The notes: generated by a model from the sequence alone, not told the origin. DNA of 64,000 nt from Lycium barbarum (GCF_019175385.1 NC_083338.1:92153777-92217776); one strand, 5' to 3'; shown: positions 9,219 through 21,487, counted from the stretch's first letter. Numbers and translations: made by a program.

Positions 9219-11460
9219 ATGCCGCCGAAAGGAAAAGCTATAGCTGCCCAGAAAGGCAAAGCTTCGACAAAGAGGCAGGCGGAAAGAGAGCCTCCGGCAA
9301 ATGTATAGGAAAGTGAATCGCAAAGTGAGGCCGCGCCCAATGTAGAAGAGCAGGGGGGAGCCTCAGCTCCGATTCCTCCACCGGGTGCTTCGGGTCAATA
9401 AGTGTCCGAGGCCATACATTTATTGATGCAGTTGGTTGCCGCTCAAGCACAACGACAGAATGCGGGCCCAAGTGATCGTTCAGCTAGTACAAGAGCCCGT
9501 GATTTCCTTACTCTAAATCCTCCAGAATTTTTCGGGTCAAAGCCGGATGAGGACCCACAAGGTTTTATCGATGAGATGTTGCGGACGCTGAAACTTATGC
9601 ATGCTTCTGAGACCGAATCTATAGAGTTGGCCTCATATAGACTTCGCGACATGGCGATACTATGGTATAAGAATTTGGTGATAACAAGAGGGGAGAATGC
9701 ACCACCTCCCGTGTGGCAAGAGTTTGTAGATGCCTTTATTCGTCACTACTTGCCACCTGAAGTCCACCGAGTTAGAGCGGACAGTTTCTTGAATTTAAAA
9801 CAAGGAAGCATGAGTGCCCGAGAGTATAGTATGAAATTAAACTCATTGGCCCGGTATGCTCTGGCTATGGTGGCTGACATGGGAGACCGAGTCTATAGAT
9901 TTGTGAGTGGTTTAGGACCACACTTGTTCAGAGATTGCCTGACAGCCTCTTTGCAAGACGGGATGGATATTTCCCGGATACAGGCCCATGCTCAGAACCT
10001 CGAGGAACGACAACGACAGCAGAGAAGTGATCGTGATGGTGACAGAAGACAAGGTAAGAGGGCTAGATCTATAGAGGAGAGCAGTGAGTACCGAGGGGGA
10101 CCAAGACAGACGCATTCCAGGCACTCAGGTCAGTCAGCGACCAGTGCACCTCCTAGATTCTCGGATAGGAGATTTGACCGTTCTTTTCAGTCAGGCCAGG
10201 GGCAGAGTTCGAGGGCCTCAGATTCGCAGTCCAGGGGAGACTTTAGCCAGAGGAGACCTCCAGTACCGCGGTGTAGCCAGTTTGGCAAATTACATTCCGG
10301 ACAGTGTCGTCAGGGATTAGATGCTTGTTATGCTTGCCGGCAGGTTGGTCATATGATGAGAGATTGCCCTTCAGAGAGAGATAGAGTGGGGACTCAGCCC
10401 ACAGGTTCAGCAGCGGGGTCTTCTTCAGCGCGGCCGACAACACAGACTCCTCAGACTACAGCAGGCAGAGGCAGAGGTAGAGGGGGAGCATCTACTTCGG
10501 GTGCTGTTCAGCCCCGTGTATATGCCTTAGCTAGGCGACAGGATCTTGAGTCTTCCCCAGATGTTGTCACAGGTACCTTGACTATATTTTCCCGTGACGT
10601 ATATGCTCTGATTGATCCAGGTTCTACCTTCTCATATATTACTCTGTATATCGCTGATTGTGTTGGGGTAAGACCTGAGCCAATTAAACCTTTCGAGGTA
10701 TTCACTTCGGTTGGTGATCCTGTAATAGCGAGGCAAGTATATAAGAACTGTGTAGTCACTATATGTGATCGCCAGACAAGGGCTGATTTGATTGAACTTG
10801 AGATGGTAGATTTTGACGTAATTATGGGTATGGACTGGTTGGCATCATTCTATGCTAATGTTTGTTGCCGGACAAAGGTAGTTCGATTCCAATTTCCGGG
10901 AGAGCCCATACTCGAGTGGAAGGGTAATACAGTTTCCCCAAAGGGTAGGTTTATTTCCTACCTTAAGGCGAGAAAGATGATAGCCAAGGGTTATATTTGT
11001 CATCTAGTTCGGGTTCATGACACGGAAGTGGAAGTGCCAACTTTCCAGTCTGTCCCGGTAGTGAATGAATTCCCAGATGTGTTTCCCGATGAGTTACCAG
11101 GCCTTCCCCCAGAAAGGGAGATTGATTTCTCCATTAATGCATTACCAAACACCGAGCCTATTTCTATTCCTCCTTATCGAATGGCTCCAGCAGAACTGAA
11201 AGAGCTAAAAGCACAGCTAAAAGATTTGCTTGAGAAGGGGTTTATCAGGCCTAGTTCCTCGCCATGGGGAGCACCAGTCCTGTTCGTAAAGAAGAAAGAT
11301 GGATCTCTATGAATGTGCATCGACTACAGGCAGTTGAACAAGGTGACAATAAAGAATAAATACCCTCTTCCCAGAATTGACGACTTGTTCGATCAATTGC
11401 AGGGTGCTAAGTGGTTTTCCAAGATAGACCTAAGATCGGGTTATCATCAAGTGAGGATCA
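9219..11460 (+). pseudogene. A+ gag-protease-RT polyprotein, broken and truncated
   Basis: Gag starts at ATG 9219 (MPPKGKAIAAQKGKA) but meets TAG at 9306 and TAA at 9399. From 9402 the same frame is open for 636 codons. The gag capsid-like core is followed by an Arg/Gln/Ser-rich linker, a CCHC knuckle (CYACRQVGHMMRDC, 10324-10365) and a protease ([12 protein letters not shown] from about 10608, then [13 protein letters not shown]). The RT start is at about 11200. A TGA at 11310-11312 replaces the Arg codon of the [13 protein letters not shown] motif. Reading continues in frame to GYHQVRI at 11460, where the deletion junction lies. The stops at 9306, 9399 and 11310 all fit single C-to-T changes of Gln or Arg codons. 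This is the longest open frame in the window, but it is not an intact gene. Confidence 0.92.
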
Positions 11461-12087
11461 GACATGGACGGGCAGCTTGCATATGATGCATACATGTTAT
11501 GATGATGGGTAAGACACAATGCATTACTTCATGTATGATTATCAGTCAGATTCAGTTGTCTCATATTGATGTTATCCTCATATTACTGATGTTTCCTTTC
11601 ATTATGTATGCCTCTCATACTCGGTACAATATTCGTACTGACGTCCATTCTTCGGACACTGTGTTCATGCCCACAGGTAGACAGGGAGGAGAGCTTGGCC
11701 CAGGTCCTCAATAGCTGTCAGCTGATAGATAGTACTCCATTGTTCGGAGGTGCTTATGGCGATCCTTTTGATGTACATCCATATATGCATATTTTTGGGC
11801 ATAACGGAGTCTTGTTCCGTCTATGTATTCACTATGTTAGTAGAGGCTCGTAGATACGCAGTGTGGGTTAGATGGTCTCACAAGATGTTTTCATATGTAT
11901 GTATATTATTTTGATGGCCAAGAGGCAAATGTATATAAAGTATTTATGTTTTGATTAAATATGATATTCCTACAATTAGTATGTAAAATTGATAACAGAG
12001 TATTAAATGAGCGAGACAAGCAGTAGAGTGAGCGGTGCTCGGTAATTGCTCCGGGTACCCGTCGCGGCCCCTAGCTGGGTCGTGACA
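11461..12087 (+). mobile_element. 3' LTR of A+, last 627 bp only
   Basis: It matches 8389-9013 of the 5' LTR from GACATGG onward and ends GTCGTGACA next to the CAATG duplication. The junction with RT at about 11460 has no long homology, as expected of illegitimate recombination. Confidence 0.9.
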
Positions 12088-13696
12088 CAATGGAGTGCTC
12101 TCAATCCGCTAACAGCTACTAAGAATCTGGGTCGAGCTCGCCTCCTTGTCTACCTGTGGGCATGAACACAACGTCCAAGGAAAAGGACGTCAGTCCGAAT
12201 ATTGTACTGAGTATGAGAGGCATAAACAATGAAGAAGGACAACAATAATATAGTGAGAGCATCAATAAGAATATCTGAATCTGAATAATAGCCATAAGAG
12301 AAGTAATGCATGCTATCTTACTCATACTTATCATAATATCATAAATGCATGACATGCAAGCTGCCCGTCCATGTGTGAACGGTGTGATAATAAATAATCT
12401 GAGCCCGCGTCCAGGCCTCCCGCGTCCGGGGTAGCATCTCATGTCGCCCACTAGTGGTGCTGCCCATGCCAAAAGGTCATGGTGTAATCATCTGTAAGCC
12501 GCCCGCCTTAGCGGTGCTGCCCGGCCATATAGGCGCGGTGTAATATGATCATGACATGCTCATCATAAAATACTTATAGTAATATGCTTATCAAAATATA
12601 CTTGTTGTTATACATGCATAGAGACTCTAGAACAGCTGTACTCTATCGGGGTGACGTAAGGTCGTGATCCCCGATTCCATTATGGAGCAATTATGGACAT
12701 TCTGCCTCCCCTTGAAGGAATTAGTACATAGGGTGAGTGTGAGCAACAAATAACATCATCATCAATATAGTATCATCGTATCATATCTTTTATCTTATGT
12801 AGACATTTATGGATATAGGTTGCTAGCTTTCCGGAATATGGGAACTCATGAAGAGGAAGGGAAATTATGCTTCAGGATTCATGCCATTAGAAAGAAAGGA
12901 CTATCCTCACATACCTTTGTCGTTTAGCTAGCGATTGTTCACTTGCTCTCCTTCAATGTCACGTCGTCACCTTCACGAGAGAATTCGAATTAACATTAGT
13001 TAATTTACTACAAGAACGCATCGTTAATCCCCGGAAAAATCGGGCAGCACTTCCTTTGTTTATACTACTTTTCCCATGTTCCATATCAACTCTTAACATT
13101 CACAATACTACTCACAATATCACAATCAACATTCATCATGTATGCATATCTAGCAAAATCCACCATTTTCCTCCAATTTTTCCATATTTCTCCTTGTAGC
13201 TCATCTTTGTGTTTTCACGCATTTAATACTTGTTTCATGATATACACATCATTATAACGTACTCATAATCACAATTCTTCAACTTTCATGATTCAATTCC
13301 ATTATCATTCAATTATGTCACTATTCACTCAATAATGACCCACTTTCTATGTTCTTCTACATTTCAAGTATCTAATCCTTCCAATACCTTAAACAACATG
13401 AAATGATCATAAAACGTACCTTGTATGTTGGTTGAACAATCCTTGAGTGGAGTTCTTCCTTTTTCACCAAAACCCTACTTTCCTTCTTCTTGGATTTTCT
13501 TGATTTGGATGAATTCTACTTGAGTTTCATAGACTTTGATTCATGAATTTGATGTTGCTGATCTTTGATTTCCTTGGTATTCTTGTATATTATTTTTGTG
13601 GAACTTTATAGAGTTCTTGAGAGGTGAAGAGGTGTGTTAAAATGAAGAAAATGAAGTGGGATCATCATTTAAAGACTTGGAACATTTCAGTCCGTC

Positions 13697-13855
13697 GGGA
13701 CTTCCACGGACACTTCCACGGTCCGTGGAATATTATATGGTCCGTCTAATGTGGTCGTGGTTTACCATCAGGAAAATATTTCCTCTGCTGGGTATTCCAC
13801 GGACAAAGATACGGTCCGTGGAATATTATACGGTTCGTGGAACAGGTTCGTGGAA
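13697..13855 (-). promoter_or_regulatory. Paired palindromes in LTR A1
   Basis: Centres at 13722/13741 and 13815/13834, both 19 bp apart. Here the arms often read CCACGG-N-CCGTGG rather than TTACGG-N-CCGTAA. A TTTAAATGATG TATA-like stretch follows in element sense near 13663-13673. The same cluster recurs in A2 (20786-20945), A3 (30860-31015) and A4 (39866-40035). Confidence 0.6.
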
Positions 13856-14402
13856 CTCACAGTTCCAAAGTTGACTGCGGACCTCCATTCCGTAAAAAGG
13901 TCATAACTCTTGATCCCGACATCGTGTGAGGGCCCACGACCTATGGTTGGAAAGATCTTGCAATTATATACAACTTTTAATTCTTGGTGTGTTTCCAAAT
14001 TCCAAACTTATAAGGACGTTTGTGCCCCTCAAAGTCAGATCATCTGGAAATGTTTCCTTGAATTGCCCTTTTTGGATGGCTTATGCTCATTTTTGGCTTA
14101 TGGGTCCTTCTTAGGACTTGCTCAACTTTCTATGTACTACTCATATATCTCCTTATTTTTCCTTTATGAAACATTACCAAAAATCCTTAACACAACAAGC
14201 TACGGGATTTTTCCTAAACCTCACTTATACTCCACTTGTCCTTATCGATCCTTAGTTCATCATTTCATATAACTTCAAGATCTTAACGTATGCATTCCAA
14301 AACCACTAATCATCCGTATTAAAATATTAAGATCTTCCTATTGCCCTTAATCTCGCGTGGGTTCATTTACTATACGACGACATGAATTTTCGAGGTGTAA
14401 CA

Positions 14403-14439
14403 TTCTTCCCCCCTTTGGGAACATTCGTCCTCGAATGTT
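14403..14439 (-). other. Polypurine tract and adjacent hairpin of internal 1
   Basis: In element sense a purine run (CCCAAAGGGGGGAAGAA) directly precedes the LTR start TGTTACACC. Just upstream, 14420-14427 and 14432-14439 form a perfect 8-bp inverted repeat (AACATTCG / CGAATGTT) around TCCT. Repeated at the starts of internal 2 (21488 on) and internal 3 (31562 on). Confidence 0.85.
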
Positions 14440-14624
14440 TAACACTCGGGAATTCTACAAAAATTTCGCCAGAGTTTCCCCTGTAATTTTGCACTACCAA
14501 CCTATCACAACAACCCATAATATCATCACCTAACAGGGCTACATCACAATATCAACATATCTATGGCCACACACGACCAAAAGCATAAAATAAAGCATAC
14601 ATACCTCATCTCGTCGACGTTCCA

Positions 14625-14810
14625 TCTGGAATCTCCTCCGGGGGTTGGAATAGACATGGATATTTGGCTTGCATATTCTCCTCCGCTTCCCAAGTCATTA
14701 CTTCCCTGTTGTTGTTTTACCACAAAACTCTGACTTAAGCTACCTCCTTATTTCGAAGTCCTTGCACTTACCTATTTAATGTGGCAATGGGTACCTTTTC
14801 ATACATCAAA
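14625..14810 (-). pseudogene. Chromodomain relic of A internal 1
   Basis: On the minus strand the chromodomain pattern can be read in pieces: YEKVPIATLNR, stop, VQGLRNKEVA, stop, VRVLW, stop, then TWEAEENMQAKYPCLFQ. This matches the C-terminal chromodomain of plant chromoviruses of the Tekay/Del type, which guides integration to heterochromatin. Three stops show it is dead. The same relic is at about 21705-21890 and 31772-31957. Confidence 0.8.
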
Positions 14811-14879
14811 TTCCCTATCATTTGAGCATCATTTTATTGACATGATCCTAGTGGGAGTTCTAACATATTTATAAGCTAC

Positions 14880-14950
14880 CTTGCCTGTTCCATACGATCT
14901 CGTAGGATCTAATGCATCGGGGGCTAAACTCCCCCTTCATTCGGTGATTC
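14880..14950 (-). pseudogene. Integrase C-terminal (GPY/F-like) relic
   Basis: KGEFSPRCIRSYEIVWNRQG on the minus strand resembles the integrase C-terminal module (K-x-SPR-x-IGP-[YF]-EI) and lies at the expected distance upstream of the chromodomain. Confidence 0.6.
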
Positions 14951-15814
14951 TATCGCTCTCGTAAGTTATCATATTCTGAGTAATTGTCCTATTTGCCTCT
15001 AACGATAATCCCAACTCGACGCCCCAACTTAGTTTACCAAATGTTTTCCTGCCCAGAGTATTATGACTCGATAATCCTTGTTTTACCTCTTACTCCTCAT
15101 CTAAGTACTTACTTGGCTTCCTCAGCGATGCATAAATATCTACAAGTTACATAATCTTTTTGTGCGATTCGTATTCCTACATATCTATCCATATACATGT
15201 ATCCATATCCATATTCGTATTCACAATCATACTCATTTGCATATCGTCTCCATGGTCATGTTCATATAGATATAAATATCATTCACAACGACTCTCCCGC
15301 CAACGTCTTTGTCTCGAGAACGGGGTAACCCCACAATAAAATCCATGTTAATCTCATGAATTATCTACATCTCAGGCCTGCATGCCTTCTTCTCGTGACT
15401 ACCATCACCCACTATATTTACAACATTCTCCGGTGTCATATCTTCATTTGGGCTAGAAGAGTATTCAGTCTCTGAAGCAACTAAGTCAACTATGAGGACA
15501 GAGAAATGAGAGTTTCCGTTATGCTTGAAGAGTAAAAAAAAGTAACCACAGCCAATAGAATAGTACTCCTTAACTGATTCCAACCCTTCTTCAGCCATGT
15601 CACGCAATCAGAGTTTTTGCAACCACTTGGGGCCTCAAGGGCACTACGTCTCCCAGATCGGCCTCATACTTCACTAAAAATTTATCTGAGATTTGTAATT
15701 TAGAGGAATGAGGAGATAATATAATCTTGAAGAACTGTGGTCCGCCCCCACCTGTCGCCGGTGTTTTATCATCTTTGCCGACTCACGACTTCTTCTTCTT
15801 GTTCTTCTTGCTTT

Positions 15815-15860
15815 TGGATGTCACCCTGCTCAACTGCCGGTAGTCAATACACATCCGCAG
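15815..15860 (-). pseudogene. Short RT relic in A internal 1
   Basis: [14 protein letters not shown] on the minus strand is the RT motif found intact as [13 protein letters not shown] in element B. Flanking RT sequence is not recognisable. Internal 2 has the same relic near 22902-22947. Confidence 0.7.
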
Positions 15861-17689
15861 GGTTCATCATTTTAATCTCCACATTGGTATCCTCTCTATT
15901 CGGCACTCAAGGTTCACTTGCACGTCATCTTTGTCTTCCGGAGCCTAAATCTCACACGCTACTAATACCCCTCATGCCTCATATTCCTTTACTATTGTTG
16001 GCACTCAACACTGATTTCAAAACCAATCATAATCGCATTATATTTGTCATTGATGATAACGTTATTATATCGCTTTATCATCGTACGGTAAACTTATAAC
16101 TTATGATCCTCTCTTTCCTTTAGGCTCATCACTTCCTATACTCTACTCTTTCTAACTTGGTATAAGATATTCATAGGAGATACATTTTCCTTTAATCGTA
16201 ACGCGACTACTTCTTAAGTGTGCGTACTTTACAGCGCACTTCCTTCACTTCCTATTCCTATCCTTATTCCTTTACATTCCTTCCTCCTCAATTCATGTTG
16301 TTTTATCTCGTCTATGATCAATCTCTTTTTTTTTTTGTATGAGGTACCATTTCTCAACTTAGTATCGCTTTGTCCTTTAGAATATACTACCTTTGTACAA
16401 TCCATTCTTTGCTACCAAAACTTATTTTGTTCATTCTGATCATCCCCTCTCACCCTTATTGTGTTGATCCTCTTCCTAATAATTGTCCTATTTCGTCATT
16501 CATCTTTCTGTAGTCTTGGCCTTTTACATCCAGCTAAAGATACCACTCATACTCCTGATTATACCCATCACAACTACTGCTACATTGCCATATCACTTTT
16601 CTCTGATTTTCAAGTTGACTCCCCCCCTTTTTGCTGGCTATCATTTCTGTCATTGAGGAATCCCCTTGCTGGATTTTCCCCTAGTGAGGTCCTTTAAGAT
16701 TTCTCATCTACTGCCCCATGGCTCGCTTGCTGGTTTCACTCTTGCCTTCACTCTTTATTCATATAGAACATGTCACACCCTTGGCCGTCTCCTCGCTTTA
16801 CCTTACGTTACAATTCTTGTTACGTCCTCATTATACCTAGATCATAATCAACTCTATAGAGTGACACTTCTTGATCTCATTCGCCAGCTTTCTTATAACA
16901 TAGGAAAACCTTGTGAAGCAAGCATAATCAACTTGTTATCCCTTCTAATCAGTTCTATTACACTTACCCTATAGATTATTTTACCCATGTATTCACATTC
17001 AGCATACATTTTCATATTCGTACCTCCATCTTCAGATGCTGTCACTTTATTTGCTAGTAAACTTATCGTATCTTACTCGCACTGATCCGTCCAATCAATA
17101 CTCCAGTATCGCACTCTATTGAAGTTATCCTTTCTCTTCCGTGTCATGATTTCGCACTACTAGTCTTCCTAATTTACCCAAGTATTTCTCTTTGCCAAAT
17201 CAACGTCGCTCTTATAATTATGATTACTCATCTCTTGTAGTTGTCACTGATACTCCTAATTTAATCTCGTCCTGCCATTAACTTGTTGCACAACATCATT
17301 TCTCGTTAGGACATATTTCAAGTTTACATCTTGTCTCTTTTAGATTCTAGGAAAATTTCGACAGAGTTTCTCTTGTAAGCATAATAGTCCCAAACCTGCA
17401 CATAGCCCAGAAAACACATCCCATGTCCCAATAAGACATATACCGGGTCACACATAATATGCAACTCAGCAACACGAGGTCACTTACCATTAAAGGATAT
17501 AAATAATAGAGCTTGTCTCATAGGTTGTGCCTGCAACCTCGGTCCAGGACTCCAATATCTGTGTACATATATCTATTACTTACATTCACTCCCTGACAAT
17601 CAATTTACTCGTACCTCACAATTCTGGCTATCACTAGGTTACTAACAATATAGCCATTTCAAATAGTCGGATTGGCTCAGATTTTTACC

Positions 17690-18601
17690 TCAACCCAGTC
17701 ATCATAACAGGGGTGATACATGACAGCATAGGATCCGAATCACTCGATGCACACATGTCATAAGAGGATACTAACAATATACCTGGAACAATATCAGGGG
17801 AAGGCTTAGGATCCTGTCGCTCAGCTGACGCATGAATATGATGCTGAAATCCACTTGGACAGGGTGTTCCTCTTTGGTCTCTATCACCACCTGCTAACAT
17901 CTGTGGCCCTGGCCTTGGAGGGCGTACTGATGACGAAGAGCCAGCTACTAACCCCATAGGCCGAGCCCTATCTCTACCGCGCTTCCATGGGCAGTCGCGC
18001 ATAATATGGCCTGGCTGAGGACAGGTATAACAAACATCCGAGCCCAAGCGGTACGGTCCCAATGTAGCTTGCGACACTTAATACATCGTGGTACCGGGGA
18101 TCTCGTCCGACTAGAAACACTCTGAGTCCGAGGACTAGAAACTCTGAGGCTCTGGAGTGACCTAGAATAAGTAGGTCAATCAAATCTGGGTCCAGGAGAC
18201 TATGGAGGGGCACCACTTGTTGCACTAACTGAGTGCCTAGAGAGTTGTTGCCTCGGAGCACCCCTACACTCATGATTAAACCCTGAAGAACTAACTCTCT
18301 TCCACCAAACCCTGTTATCATGGCCCACATTCAGCCGCTGAGCTTGAGCGGCTACCAATTGAGTCAGTAGAAGAATGGCCTGTGTCACCTCTTGGCCCGA
18401 AGCATCTGGCGGAGGAACGGGGGGTGCTGGAGCTAAAGTTAAAGCTCCTCTCAGATCTTCAAAAGTGGGCGAAGTATGGGAAAACTAAGGTGGGGCCTTA
18501 TTCTGGGGTTCACCCTCCGCTACATCTATAGACGGCTCTCGTTCAATCTCTTCTTCCACCACCATCTTGCCCTTCTGGGCTGCCGTATCCTTTCCTTTCA
18601 T
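17690..18601 (-). pseudogene. A internal 1 gag and protease remnant
   Basis: Gag starts at ATG 18601 (MKGKDTAAQKGKM) and continues as a Pro-rich stretch with AILLLTQLVAAQAQ. It then jumps straight to the basic linker and the CCHC knuckle CYTCPQPGHIMRDC (17991-18032), so the capsid core present in A+, C+ and D is absent. A decayed protease stretch (DMCASSDSDPMLSCIT) follows, in which the catalytic D-[ST/P]-G pattern is lost. Stops and frame changes occur throughout. Equivalent remnants are at 24775-25689 and, gag start only, at 37411-37699. Confidence 0.8.
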
Positions 18602-18797
18602 CAGCTTTGCTGAAACTATAACGCACTATTAGGGAGGGGATAATCTTATAATACCGCTCTATCGCACGATCTCTTAAGATGATAGATGGTCATTTTTCTT
18701 AAATGCCCTGTAGCCTCTTGTTTATTAGCGTGGCGCGCAACACACCATAAACAAGACTCTACTAGACACGGCTCGTAGACACTTCCTAGGACGAACT

Positions 18798-18809
18798 GCT
18801 CTGATACCA
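18798..18809 (-). other. Primer binding site of A internal 1
   Basis: TGGTATCAGAGC in element sense, 4 bp from LTR A2. Identical sites lie at 25886-25897 (internal 2) and 37896-37907 (internal 3). Confidence 0.95.
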
Positions 18810-18813
18810 CTTT

Positions 18814-18964
18814 TGTCAAGACCCAGCTAGGGGCCGCGACGGGTACCCGGGGCTAACCACCGAGCACCGCTCGCTCTATTACTCACCTTACCCATTTAAT
18901 GCCCTGTTTATCACATTTATACTCAAAACATAGAAAAATCATAGTTCATATGAAAACGTAAATA

Positions 18965-19012
<48 letters not shown>

Positions 19013-21487
19013 TTTAGGCTATCAAAATAATAAATGTACATACACATGAAAAATGTGAGACCATACTACCCACACTGCGTATCTACGAGCCTCTACTGAC
19101 ATACTGTACATATAGACGGAACAAGACTCCGTCATGCCCAAAATATACATATGTACCAAAAGAATAAACATGAGCACCTCCGGACAATGTAGTGCTCTCA
19201 ATCTGCTAACAGCTACTAAGAATCTAGGTCGAGCTCGCCTCCCTGTCTACCTGTAGGCATGAACACAACGTCCAAGGAAAAAGACGTCAATACGAATATT
19301 GTACTGAGTATGAGAGGCATAAACAATGAAGAAGGACAACAATAATATAGTGAGAGCATCAATAAGAATATCTGAATCTGAATAATAGCCATAAGAGAAG
19401 TAATGCATGCTATCTTACTCATACTTATCATAATATCATAAATGCATGACATGCAAGCTGCCCGTCCATGTCGGAACAGTGTGATAATTAATAATCTGAG
19501 CCCGCGTCCAGGCCTCCCGCGTCCGGGGTACCATCTCATGCCGCCCACTAGTGGTGCTGCCCATGCCAAAAGGTCATGGTGTAATCATCTGTAAGCCGCC
19601 CGCCTTAGCGGTGCTGCCCGACCATATAGGCGCGGTGTAATATGATCATGACATGCTCATCATAAAATACTTATAGTAATATGCTTATCAAAATATACTT
19701 GTTGTTATACATGCATAGAGACTCTAGAACAGCTGTACTCTATCGGGGTGCCGTAAGGTCGTGATCCCCCGATTCCATTATGGAGCAATTATGGACATTC
19801 TGCCTCCCCTTGAAGGAATTAGTACATAGGGTGAGTGTGAGCAACAAATAACATCATCATCAATATAGTATCATCGTATCATATCTTTTATCTTATGTAG
19901 ACATTTATGGATATAGGCTGCTAGCTTTCTGGAATATGGGAACTCATGAAGAGGAAGGGAACTTATGCTATAGGATTCATGCCATTAGAAAGAAAGGACT
20001 AGCCTCACATACCTTTGTCGTTTAGCTAGCTGTTTTTCACTTGCTCTCCTTCAATGTCACGTCGTCACCTTCACGAGAGAATTCGAATTAACATTAGCTA
20101 ATTGACTACAAGAACGCATCGTTAATCCCCGAAAGAATCGGGCAGCACTTCCTTTGTTTATACTACTTTTCCCATGTTCCATATCAACTCTCAACATTCA
20201 CAATACTACTCACAATATCACAATCAACATTCATCATGTATGCATATCTAGCAAAATCCACCATTTTCCTCCAATTTTTCCATATTTCTCCTTGTAGCTT
20301 ATCTTTGTGTTTTCAAGCATTTAATACTTGTTTCATGATATACACATCATTATAACGTACTCATAATCACAATTCTTCAACTTTCATGATTCAATTTCGT
20401 TATCATTCAATTATGTCACTATTCACTCAATAATGACCCACTTTCTATGTTCTTCTACATTTCAAGTATCTAATCCTTCCAATACCTTAAACAACATGAA
20501 ATGATCATAAAGCTTACCTTGGATGTTGGTTGAACAAGTTTTGAGTGGAGTTCTTCGTTTTTCACCAAAACCCTACTTTCCTTCTTCTTGGATTTTCTTG
20601 TTTTGGATGAATTCTACTTGAGTTTCATAGACTTTGATTCAAGAATTGGATGTTGCTGATCTTTTATTTCCTTGGTATTCTTGTATATTATTTTAGTGGA
20701 ACTTTCTAGAGTTCTTGAGAGGTGAAGAGGTGTTTTAAAATGAAGAAAATGAAGTGGGATCATCATTTAAAGACTTGGAACATTTCAGTCCGTCGGGACT
20801 TCCACGGACACTTCCACGGTCCGTGGAACATTATATGGTACGTATAATGTGGTCGTGGTTTACCATCAGGAAAATATTTCCTCTTCTGGGTATTCCACGG
20901 ACAAAGATACGGTCCGTGGAATATTATACTGTTCGTGGAACTCACAGTTCCAAAGTTGACTGCGGACCTCCGTTCAGTAAAAAGGTCATAACTCTTGATC
21001 CCGACATCGTGTTAGGGCCCACGACCTATGGTTGGAAATCTCTTGAAATTATCTACAACTTTTAATTCTTGGTGTGTTTCGAAATTCCAAACCTATAAGG
21101 ACGTTTGTGCCCCTCAAAGTCAGATCATCCGGAAATGTTTCCTTGAATTGCCCTTTTTGGATGGCTTATGCTCATTTTTGGCTTATGGGTCCTTCTTAGG
21201 ACTTGCTCAACTTTCCATGTACTACCCATATATCTCCTTATTTTTCCTTTATGAAACATTACCAAAAATCCTTAACACAACAAGCTACGGGATTTTTCCT
21301 AAACCTCACTTATACTCCACTTGTCCTTATCGATCCTTAGTTAATCATATTATATAATTTCAAGATCTTAACGTATGCATTCCAAAACCACTAATCATCC
21401 GTATTAAAATCTTAAGATCTTCCTATTGTCCTTAAGCTCGCGTGGGTTCATTTACTATACGACGACATGAATTTTCGAGGTGTAACA
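18814..21487 (-). mobile_element. LTR A2 (inner, shared by internals 1 and 2), 2674 bp
   Basis: Uninterrupted LTR. It acts as 5' LTR to internal 1 (primer site at 18798) and as 3' LTR to internal 2 (purine tract from 21488). It lacks the 13-bp segment CAGGTTCGTGGAA present in the outer LTRs A1 and A4. It carries a TA run of about 40 bp, the stem-loop at 19115-19133 and palindromes at 20786-20945 (centres 20820/20839 and 20913/20932). Confidence 0.92.
20786..20945 (-). promoter_or_regulatory. Paired palindromes in LTR A2
   Basis: Two pairs with 19-bp centre spacing (20820/20839 and 20913/20932), followed in element sense by a TATA-like TTTAAATGATG. Confidence 0.6.

Larger units (their letters stand above)
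6639..12087 (+). mobile_element. Element A+: internally deleted Ty3/gypsy retrotransposon nested in LTR A1
   Basis: It starts TGTTACACC at 6639 and ends GGTCGTGACA at 12087, and is flanked by CAATG on both sides (6634-6638 and 12088-12092). It has a complete 5' LTR (6639-9013), primer site, gag, protease and the start of RT. At 11460 the RT sequence jumps directly into the middle of the 3' LTR, removing the rest of RT, RNase H, integrase and about 1.75 kb of LTR. The surviving 3' LTR part (11461-12087) differs from the matching part of the 5' LTR at about 15 positions by eye (about 97-98% identity), so the insertion is fairly young. Confidence 0.93.
6281..14402 (-). mobile_element. LTR A1 (outermost 3' LTR of the A array), split by element A+
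   Basis: In element sense it begins TGTTACACCTCG (14402) and ends GGGTTGTGACA (6281). Without the insertion it is about 2.67 kb, close to A2 (2674 bp) and A4 (2672 bp). It contains the palindrome cluster (13697-13855), the conserved stem-loop (6564-6582) and a short TA run (about 6437-6459). The purine tract next to its start (14403-14419) shows it is the 3' LTR of internal 1. Confidence 0.9.
14403..18813 (-). mobile_element. Internal region 1 of the A array (4411 bp, non-autonomous)
   Basis: In element sense the order is primer site, gag N-terminus, CCHC knuckle, a protease relic, about 1.8 kb without a recognisable domain, a short RT relic, another unrecognised stretch, an integrase C-terminal relic, a chromodomain relic and the purine tract. 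The gag capsid core is missing and pol is shredded, so the unit could only have moved with proteins supplied in trans. Internal 2 (4414 bp) carries the same lesions. The middle part (about 15900-17650) is AT-rich and I recognise nothing in it. Confidence 0.85.

Noticed and set aside
13656..14272. Frames of 72 to 120 codons repeated in LTRs A1 to A4
   Set aside because: Repeated because the LTRs are copies. They overlap the palindrome cluster and promoter region and run antisense to the element.
15365..15607. 80-residue minus-strand frame shared by A internals 1 and 2
   Set aside because: Sharing follows from the duplication of the unit. No domain recognised; position suggests decayed pol, so it is not called a gene.
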